From positions 186,001-250,000 of the forward strand of contig NZ_FQVX01000001.1 of assembly GCF_900129495.1 (NCBI RefSeq): a stretch of 64,000 nucleotides of DNA. Reading direction: 5' to 3'. Positions 58,852 through 64,000 of this stretch are shown here, piece by piece (position 1 is the stretch's first letter; each line of letters begins with the position of its first letter). The stretch comes from Geodermatophilus nigrescens (GTDB lineage Bacteria; Actinomycetota; Actinomycetes; Mycobacteriales; Geodermatophilaceae). The notes beneath the pieces are model-generated. The model did not search any database and was not told where the DNA came from. It worked only from the letters and a program-made list of their open reading frames with translations. The translations under genes were made by a program, and so were the position numbers.

Positions 58852-59030
58852 GTGACCCGCCTCACCGGCCCCGGCCGGGGTCCGCGACACGCCCGGACCG
58901 CGACACGCCGTCAGGAGGGAACGACGCGCCGTCGAACCATCGTCCACATGGGGTCACGGGCCGCAGAATGGTCCCGCGCCGCCGGTGGAACCACCGCGGG
59001 TGGTGTGCACGACCGCTCGAGGGGGACACC

Positions 59031-60107
59031 GTGCCGGTCGGGACCCTGCCCAGGCACAGGCCGCGGCACGCTCCCCGCCCTGTCACCGCGACAGGGCTCG
59101 CTCTGCTGTTCTCCGTCGCCGGACTGCTGGCCGGCGGGGTGGTCCTGGCCGCCCCGGCCGCCGCCGTCGACGACCCGGCCCGGCCCGACGCGCGCGTGAC
59201 GCACGGGCCGAGCTGCCGGCCCGGCGGGGTGGTGGTCGAGGTGACCGCGGGCACCGTCGCCTACGCCGTCACGCTGGCCACCACCCGCCGGCCCGCCGGC
59301 GAGGACTCCGCGGAGGTCGCGGCCGGCGAGACCGTCGTCCTGCGCACCGGCGACGTCGCCTGGGGCGAGGTGGTCGACAGCCGGCTGGAGTACACCGCGC
59401 TCGACGACTCCGGCACCGCCTACACCGACGAGCTCGACGGCTTCGTCTTCACCCGGCCCTCCGAGGAGGACTGCGCGGCGATCGCCGCCCCGCCCGGCGC
59501 CGGCGACGTCCCGCCCGCGTCCCCCGCGCCCCCCGCGACGGCCGCGCCGTCGTCGCCGGGGGAGCCGACGCCCGGGGAGGGACCGGCGGAGGAGCCGGGA
59601 ACCCCCTCCGCGCCGGCCGGTGCCGCCCCCGACGCGCTGCCGGTCCCCGGCCTGCCGGAGCCGGCCCCGGGCTCCCCGGTCGACGGCGGGGTGTCGCCCG
59701 GCGGCGCCGTCGTGGCGTCGTCGGCCCTGGTCGCCGCCGGCGACGCGGTCACCCTCACCGGCGCCGGGTTCACCCCCGGCGAGGTGGTCCGGGTGCGGCT
59801 GGCCGACGGCACCGAGCTCACCGCCGTCCCGGCCGGGCCCGACGGCCAGGTGCTGGCCACGGTGCGCATCCCGGGCGGCGCGGCCGCCGGGGCGACGACG
59901 CTGGCGCTGGTGGGCGCGGAGTCGGAGACGGTCGCCGAGGTGCAGCTGCGGGTGGCCGCGGCGGCGGCCCCGGTCGACCGCGACCCGGTGCCGGTCCCGC
60001 TGGTCGCGGCGGGGCTGGCGCTCGTGGTCACCGCGACCGGCCTCGTGCTCGTCGCCGCGGGGCGCCGCGAGCGGACGGTGCCGTCCGGTCCGCCCGGGAG
60101 CGCCTGA
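59031..60107 (+). CDS. secreted or surface-anchored protein with an IPT-like domain and C-terminal helix
   Basis: A 358-residue exported protein: basic N-terminus, signal helix (ATGLALLFSVAGLLAGGVVL) with an AAPAAAV cleavage site, a first domain with two Cys (ARVTHGPSCRPGGVVVEV... RPSEEDCAAI), a Pro/Ala/Ser/Glu linker, then a beta-sandwich-like segment (DAVTLTGAGFTPGEVVRVRL, ATVRIPGGAAAGATTLALVG) of the kind seen in IPT/TIG or sortase-anchored adhesin-like repeats. A C-terminal helix (about 322-345) and basic RRRE tail follow, but no LPxTG motif. GTG 59031 has GAGGGGG upstream. Function unknown; envelope location is clear. Confidence 0.72.
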   Translation: MPVGTLPRHRPRHAPRPVTATGLALLFSVAGLLAGGVVLAAPAAAVDDPARPDARVTHGPSCRPGGVVVEVTAGTVAYAVTLATTRRPAGEDSAEVAAGETVVLRTGDVAWGEVVDSRLEYTALDDSGTAYTDELDGFVFTRPSEEDCAAIAAPPGAGDVPPASPAPPATAAPSSPGEPTPGEGPAEEPGTPSAPAGAAPDALPVPGLPEPAPGSPVDGGVSPGGAVVASSALVAAGDAVTLTGAGFTPGEVVRVRLADGTELTAVPAGPDGQVLATVRIPGGAAAGATTLALVGAESETVAEVQLRVAAAAAPVDRDPVPVPLVAAGLALVVTATGLVLVAAGRRERTVPSGPPGSA

Positions 60108-60120
60108 GGCCGTCATCGGC

Positions 60121-60126
60121 GACGAT
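60121..60126 (+). promoter_or_regulatory. -10-like box GACGAT for a leaderless MarR start
   Basis: GACGAT is followed by six bases and ATG 60133. It matches TANNNT at positions 2 and 6 only, so it is a weaker version of the boxes at 726, 41197 and 58846; 2218-2223 (AACGAT) has the same form. Confidence 0.35.
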
Positions 60127-60132
60127 GGGGCG

Positions 60133-60630
60133 ATGCGCTCCGAGGACGTGCTCGCCCCCGGGATCCCGGCCGACCCCGCGGCGCTCGCCGGGGCGCAGCC
60201 CCGCGCCGCGGAGACGTGGCTGCGCATCGTGCAGGTGCACGACCAGATCACCCACCGGGTCGACTCCGCGCTGCACCGCGAGCACGACCTCTCGCTGACC
60301 GGCTTCGAGGCGCTGCGCCGGATCGCCGAGGCGCCGGGGGAGCGGGCCACGATGGGCGAGGTGGCCGAGGCGCTGGGGCTGTCGCGGGCCGGCGTCACCA
60401 GCACGGTGGGCCGGCTCGTCGACCAGGGCCTGGTGGTCCGCGAGCGCCGCCCGGGCGACCGCCGGCTGCTGCACGCCCGGCTCACCGAGGCCGGCCGGGA
60501 GCGCGTCCGGGCCGCCGCGGTGCTCCACGACGACCTCGTCGCCCGCCTGCTCATCCTCCTGGGTGACGAGGCGCCCGTCGTCACCGACGCCCTGGCCCGG
60601 GTCTCCGCGGCCACCCGCATACGCCGCTGA
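60133..60630 (+). CDS. MarR-family transcriptional regulator
   Basis: A 165-residue winged-helix regulator: an N-terminal dimerisation helix (QPRAAETWLRIVQVHDQITHR), LSLTGFEALRRIAEAPGERA, the recognition part MGEVAEALGLSRAGVTSTVGRL and the wing LVVRERRPGDRRLLHARLT, then a C-terminal dimer helix. Typical MarR length. No adjacent divergent transporter or enzyme is obvious, so its target is unknown; it may be autoregulated. The downstream hairpin ends the transcript. Confidence 0.87.
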   Translation: MRSEDVLAPGIPADPAALAGAQPRAAETWLRIVQVHDQITHRVDSALHREHDLSLTGFEALRRIAEAPGERATMGEVAEALGLSRAGVTSTVGRLVDQGLVVRERRPGDRRLLHARLTEAGRERVRAAAVLHDDLVARLLILLGDEAPVVTDALARVSAATRIRR

Positions 60631-60672
60631 CGAAGGACCCCTCCGCCCCCCACCGCTCGCAGGCTCGCGGCG

Positions 60673-60690
60673 GGCCCCTGCGGAGGGGCC
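60673..60690 (+). terminator. terminator after the MarR gene
   Basis: GGCCCCT-gcgg-AGGGGCC, a 7-bp perfect stem, 43 bases after the stop. An outer pairing CCCCTCCG (60638-60645) with CGGAGGGG (60680-60687) could form an alternative, longer structure. Confidence 0.55.
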
Positions 60691-60761
60691 GTTCCAGCAC
60701 TTCCGGAGGCACTTCAAGCCCGTAGTGTTTGCGGGTCGTCGCGCCCGGGCAGGGCGCGATC

Positions 60762-62252
60762 ATGCCCGTGAGCTGCACCGTCGTCGTGCCGACCATCGGC
60801 CGGCCGTCGCTGGGTGTGCTGCTCGACGTGCTCGCCACCGCCGAGGGGCCGCGCCCGGCCGGGCTGGTGGTGGTCGACGACCGCCCCGACGGCCCGCCGC
60901 TCGACGTCGACCGGCCCGGCCTGCCGCCGGTCCGGGTGGTCCGCACCGGCGGGGGCGGGCCCGCCCGCGCCCGCAACCTGGGCTGGCGCACCGCGCGCAC
61001 CGAGTGGGTCGCCTTCCTCGACGACGACGTCGTCCCCGACGCCGACTGGTACGCCCGGCTCGACGCCGACCTGGCCGGCCTGCCCGCCGACGTCGCCGGC
61101 AGCCAGGGCCGGGTGCGGGTGCCCCTGCCGGAGGACCGCCGGCCCACCGACTGGGAGCGCGGCACCGCGGGCCTGGCCACCAGCTCCTGGATCACCGCCG
61201 ACCTCGCCTACCGCCGCGCCGCGCTGGCCGCCGTCGGCGGGTTCGACGAGCGCTTCCCCCGCGCCTTCCGCGAGGACTCCGACCTCGCGCTGCGGGTGAT
61301 GGACACCGGCGCCCGGCTGGTGCGCGGCGAGCGCTGGATCACCCACCCCGTGCGCCCGGTCGACCGCTGGGTGAGCGTGCGGGTGCAGGCCGGCAACGCC
61401 GACGACGTCCTCATGCGCCGCCTGCACGGCCCGGACTGGCGGGAGCGGGCCGACGCGGCGCTCGGCCGCCGTCCGCAGCACCTCGCGGTCACCGCCGCGG
61501 CGCTCGCCGCCGTCGGGCTGGCCGCCGCCCGCCGTCCCCGCGCGGTCACCGCCGCGGCGCTGGCCTGGGCCGCCGGCACCGCGGAGTTCGCCTGGGCGCG
61601 CGTCGCGCCCGGCCCGCGCGACCGCGCGGAGGTCACCACGATGGCGCTGACCAGCGCCGCCATCCCCCCGCTGGCCACCTGGCACTGGCTGCGCGGCGTC
61701 GTGCGGCACCGGCGGGTCGCGCCGTGGCGCGGCCTGCCCGACCTGGTCCTGTTCGACCGCGACGGCACCCTCGTGCACGACTTCCCCTACAACGGCGACC
61801 CCGCGTGGGTCCGCCCGGTCGACGGCGCGCGGGAGGCCCTCGACGCCCTGCGCGCCCGCGGCGTCCGGGTGGGGGTCGTGAGCAACCAGTCCGGCGTCGC
61901 CCGCGGGATCATCACGCGCGAGCAGGTCGACGCCTGCATGGCGCGCCTGGAGGAGCTGCTCGGCCCGTTCGAGACCGTGCAGGTCTGCCCGCACGGCCCC
62001 GACGACGGCTGCATCTGCCGCAAGCCCGCCCCGGGGATGGTGAAGGCGGCCTGCGCCGAGCTCGGCGTCGAGCCCGCGCGCACGGTGGTGATCGGCGACA
62101 TCGGCGCCGACGTCGAGGCCGCCGCGGCGGCCGGCGCGTCCGGGATCATGGTCCCGACGCCGGTGACGCGGCGGCAGGAGGTCGCGGCCGCGCCCCGCCG
62201 CGCCGCGACCCTGACCGCCGCGGTCGACGACGTCCTGGCCGGCGAGTGGTGA
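60762..62252 (+). CDS. GT2 glycosyltransferase fused to HAD-IIIA phosphatase (GmhB-like)
   Basis: A 496-residue fusion. Residues 1-250 are a GT2 domain (SCTVVVPTIGRPSLG, VVVDDRPDG, AFLDDDVVPDADW as metal site, FREDSDLALRVMD), followed by hydrophobic helices (about 245-305). Residues about 325-490 are a HAD-IIIA phosphatase close to heptose bisphosphate 7-phosphatase: FDRDGT with Asp332 and Asp334, VVSNQSGVARG, a zinc site C409-x-H411...C417-x-C419 in a CPHGPDDGCIC string, KPAPGM and VVIGDIGADVEAA. Such a fusion couples heptose-phosphate dephosphorylation with a membrane-bound sugar transfer. TAGTGT (60723-60728) is a candidate -10 box. GTGA overlap with the GT9 gene. Confidence 0.86.
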   Translation: MPVSCTVVVPTIGRPSLGVLLDVLATAEGPRPAGLVVVDDRPDGPPLDVDRPGLPPVRVVRTGGGGPARARNLGWRTARTEWVAFLDDDVVPDADWYARLDADLAGLPADVAGSQGRVRVPLPEDRRPTDWERGTAGLATSSWITADLAYRRAALAAVGGFDERFPRAFREDSDLALRVMDTGARLVRGERWITHPVRPVDRWVSVRVQAGNADDVLMRRLHGPDWRERADAALGRRPQHLAVTAAALAAVGLAAARRPRAVTAAALAWAAGTAEFAWARVAPGPRDRAEVTTMALTSAAIPPLATWHWLRGVVRHRRVAPWRGLPDLVLFDRDGTLVHDFPYNGDPAWVRPVDGAREALDALRARGVRVGVVSNQSGVARGIITREQVDACMARLEELLGPFETVQVCPHGPDDGCICRKPAPGMVKAACAELGVEPARTVVIGDIGADVEAAAAAGASGIMVPTPVTRRQEVAAAPRRAATLTAAVDDVLAGEW

Positions 62253-63283
62253 GCGCCGGCCGCGGCACGGTCCTCGTCGCCCGGCTCGACAACGCCGGCG
62301 ACGTCCTCCTGCAGGGCCCGCTGGTGCGGGCGGTCGCCGCGTCCGCCGACCGGGTGGTGTTCCTCGCCGGGCCGGCCGGGGCCGACGCCGCGGCGCTGCT
62401 GCCCGGGGTCGACGAGGTGGTGAGCTGGGCCTGCCCGTGGATCCTCGGCGACCCGCCGCCGGTCGACGCCGCCGACCTCGCCGCGTTCACCGCGCGCGTG
62501 CGGGCGCTCGCCCCCGACGAGGCCGTCGTCTCCACGTCCTTCCACCAGTCGCCGCTCCCGCTGGCTCTGCTGCTGCGCGCGGCCGGCGTGCCGCGGATCA
62601 GCGGCACCAGCGTCGACTACCCCGGCTCGCTGCTCGACGTCCGCCACCGGGTCGGGCAGGACGACGAGGTCGACCTGCCCGAGCCCGAGCGGGCGCTGTC
62701 GCTGGCCCGCGCGGCCGGGTTCGACCTGCCCGAGGGCGACGACGGCCGGCTCGCCGTCCGCCGCCCGCTGCCGCCTCCGCCGCACGAGCCCGGCTACGTC
62801 GTCCTGCACCCCGGCGCCTCGGTGCCCGCCCGCACCTGGCCCGCCGAGCGCTGCGCGGAGGCGGTCGAGGCGCTCGCCGACGCCGGCCACCGGGTGCTGG
62901 TCACCGGCGGGCCGGGGGAGCGGGCACTCACCGCCGCCGTCGCCGGCAGCCGCGGCACCGACCTCGGCGGCGCCACGACGCTGCCGGAGATGGCCGCCCT
63001 GCTCAACGGCGCCGCGGCCGTCGTCGTCGGCAACACCGGCCCGGCGCACCTCGCCGCCGCCGTCGGCACGCCCGTCGTCTCACTGTTCAGCCCGGTCGTG
63101 CCCGCCGCCCGCTGGGCGCCCTACGGCGTGCCCACCGTGCTGCTGGGTGACCAGGACGCCCCCTGCCGCGGCACCCGGGCCCGCGCCTGCCCGGTGCCGG
63201 GCCACCCCTGCCTCTCGTCGGTCACCGCCGCCGACGTCGTGGCCGCCGTCGAGAAGGTGCGCATCGAGAAGGGAAGCGTGTGA
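62249..63283 (+). CDS. GT9-family (heptosyltransferase-like) glycosyltransferase
   Basis: A 344-residue GT-B enzyme of family GT9: VLVARLDNAGDVLLQGPLVRA (the LDNxGDxL opening loop), VVLHPGASVPARTWPAERCAE, VLVTGGPGERAL and the diagnostic GNTGPAHLAAAVGTPVVSLF, followed by a C-terminal Cys-containing PCRGTRARACPVPGHPC segment typical of heptosyltransferases. With the upstream heptose-phosphatase-like domain, transfer of a heptose from a nucleotide donor is plausible. GTGA overlaps on both sides show translational coupling. Confidence 0.88.
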   Translation: MSAGRGTVLVARLDNAGDVLLQGPLVRAVAASADRVVFLAGPAGADAAALLPGVDEVVSWACPWILGDPPPVDAADLAAFTARVRALAPDEAVVSTSFHQSPLPLALLLRAAGVPRISGTSVDYPGSLLDVRHRVGQDDEVDLPEPERALSLARAAGFDLPEGDDGRLAVRRPLPPPPHEPGYVVLHPGASVPARTWPAERCAEAVEALADAGHRVLVTGGPGERALTAAVAGSRGTDLGGATTLPEMAALLNGAAAVVVGNTGPAHLAAAVGTPVVSLFSPVVPAARWAPYGVPTVLLGDQDAPCRGTRARACPVPGHPCLSSVTAADVVAAVEKVRIEKGSV

Positions 63284-64000
63284 AGGTCCTCGTCTGGCAC
63301 GTGCACGGCTCCTGGACGACCGCGTTCCTCGAGGGCCGGCACGAGTACCTGCTGCCCGTCGTGGACGGCCCCGACGGGAGGCGCAGTCCCGACGGGCTGG
63401 GCCGCGCCCGCACCTGGGACTGGCCGGCGTCGGCCCGCGAGGTGACCCCGGAGCAGCTGCGCGAGGAGGACGTCGACGTCGTCGTGCTCCAGCGGGTGCG
63501 CGACCTCGAGCTGGTCCGCGAGTGGCTCGGCCGCGAGCCCGGGCACGACCTGCCCGCGGTGTTCCTCGAGCACAACGCGCCGGGCCTGGAGCCCGGGGAC
63601 GGCCCGGTGCCGCACACCCGCCACCCGCTGGCCGACCGCGACGACATCCCGATCGCGCACGTCACGCACTTCAACCGGCTCTTCTACGACAACGGCCGCG
63701 CCCCGACGACGGTGATCGAGCACGGCATCGTCGACCCCGGCGAGCGCTGGACCGGCGAGCTCGCGCGGGCCGCCGTCGTCACCAACGAGCCGGTCCGCCG
63801 GGGCCGCACCGTCGGCGCGGACCTGCTGCCGGGGCTCGCCGCGGCCGCGCCGGTCGACGTCTTCGGCATGGGGCTGTCCGGGCTGCACGAGCGGCACGGC
63901 CTCGACCCCGACCGGGTCACCCTGTACGACGACCCGCCGCAGGCCGCCATGCACACCGAGCTGGCCCGCCGGCGCGTCTACGTGCACCCGGTGCGCTGGA
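63280..64000 (+). CDS. glycosyltransferase, N-terminal part (cut by window edge)
   Basis: A frame of at least 240 residues that runs off the right edge. It starts MKVLVWHVHGSWTTAFLEG, contains VVLQRVRDLELVREWLG, AVFLEHNAPGLEPGD, IAHVTHFNRLFYDNGRAPTTVIEHGIVDPG, and then VTLYDDPPQAAMHTELARRR, the fold of a GT-B family member whose catalytic C-terminal motif lies in or beyond the last residues. It overlaps the GT9 gene by four bases and would be the third step of the same cluster. Assignment to GT4 or a relative is likely but cannot be completed here. Confidence 0.72.
   Translation, partial: MKVLVWHVHGSWTTAFLEGRHEYLLPVVDGPDGRRSPDGLGRARTWDWPASAREVTPEQLREEDVDVVVLQRVRDLELVREWLGREPGHDLPAVFLEHNAPGLEPGDGPVPHTRHPLADRDDIPIAHVTHFNRLFYDNGRAPTTVIEHGIVDPGERWTGELARAAVVTNEPVRRGRTVGADLLPGLAAAAPVDVFGMGLSGLHERHGLDPDRVTLYDDPPQAAMHTELARRRVYVHPVRW

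Noticed and set aside
1..64000. CRISPR array, insertion sequence or prophage
   Set aside because: No regularly spaced repeats, transposase motifs or phage structural genes were seen; the repeats found are paralogue arms or short palindromes.

Overview
The window is about 64 kb of very GC-rich actinobacterial DNA. Codons end in G or C almost throughout, GTG and TTG starts are common, overlaps of the GTGA type are frequent, and several starts sit 6-7 bases after a TANNNT-like -10 box with no Shine-Dalgarno (SD), as expected for leaderless transcripts. Gene content (many WbaP/WcaJ-type sugar-phosphate transferases, LCP protein, UDP-glucose dehydrogenase, Wzx/Wzy/Wzz sets, GH26/GH16 secreted hydrolases) fits a soil or rock actinobacterium such as Geodermatophilaceae (Blastococcus, Geodermatophilus, Modestobacter). 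The family assignment is inference; no rRNA is present to confirm it. No CRISPR array, transposase, integrase or plasmid/phage replication gene was seen.

Layout. 1-3.8 kb: ordinary flank (membrane protein, small two-helix protein, GH3 lipoprotein, VTT membrane protein, anchored hypothetical). 4.0-14 kb: first exopolysaccharide (EPS) cassette on the plus strand (WecG-type transferase, GT2-GT4 fusion, acyltransferase, Wzz with a decayed kinase domain, Wzy, Wzx), closed by a minus-strand secreted GH16 enzyme. 14.3-20.6 kb: two paralogous priming phosphoglycosyltransferases in inverted orientation enclosing an LCP ligase-type gene, UDP-glucose dehydrogenase and tiny membrane proteins. 20.8-24.7 kb: a run of very small membrane proteins, a 7-helix protein, a decayed third phosphoglycosyltransferase and a Pro/Ala/Glu-rich exported protein. 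24.9-34.2 kb: FMN-dependent oxidase, ExoA-like GT2, a fourth phosphoglycosyltransferase (WcaJ type), then a CDP-sugar operon and a GT4. 34.4-46 kb: tandem GH26-like glycanases, a second Wzz-Wzy-acyltransferase-acetyltransferase operon on the minus strand, a second flippase with a GT4, and two more glycosyltransferases. 46-60.6 kb: mostly housekeeping or accessory genes (PHP esterase, DoxX-like, PAP2-lipid kinase fusion, CGNR regulator with MFS exporter, tRNA-Ser and tRNA-Arg, a stand-alone adenylation-carrier-thioesterase enzyme, MerR, universal stress protein, permease, hydroxyacid oxidase, MarR). 60.7-64 kb: start of a third sugar cluster (GT2-HAD fusion, GT9, GT4), cut by the window edge.

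How it works together. The phosphoglycosyltransferases load a sugar-1-phosphate onto undecaprenyl phosphate, the GTs extend it, Wzx flips it, Wzy polymerises under Wzz length control, and LCP attaches glycans to the wall. UDP-glucuronate (from the dehydrogenase) and a CDP-activated sugar supply unusual residues; acyl- and acetyltransferases decorate; the GH16/GH26/GH3 enzymes trim. The most unusual signals are a probable ATC start codon in one priming transferase, an 81-bp perfect inverted repeat within the two inverted paralogues, two undescribed-looking families of tiny membrane proteins, and a hairpin that would bridge an over-long ribosome-binding-site spacing.
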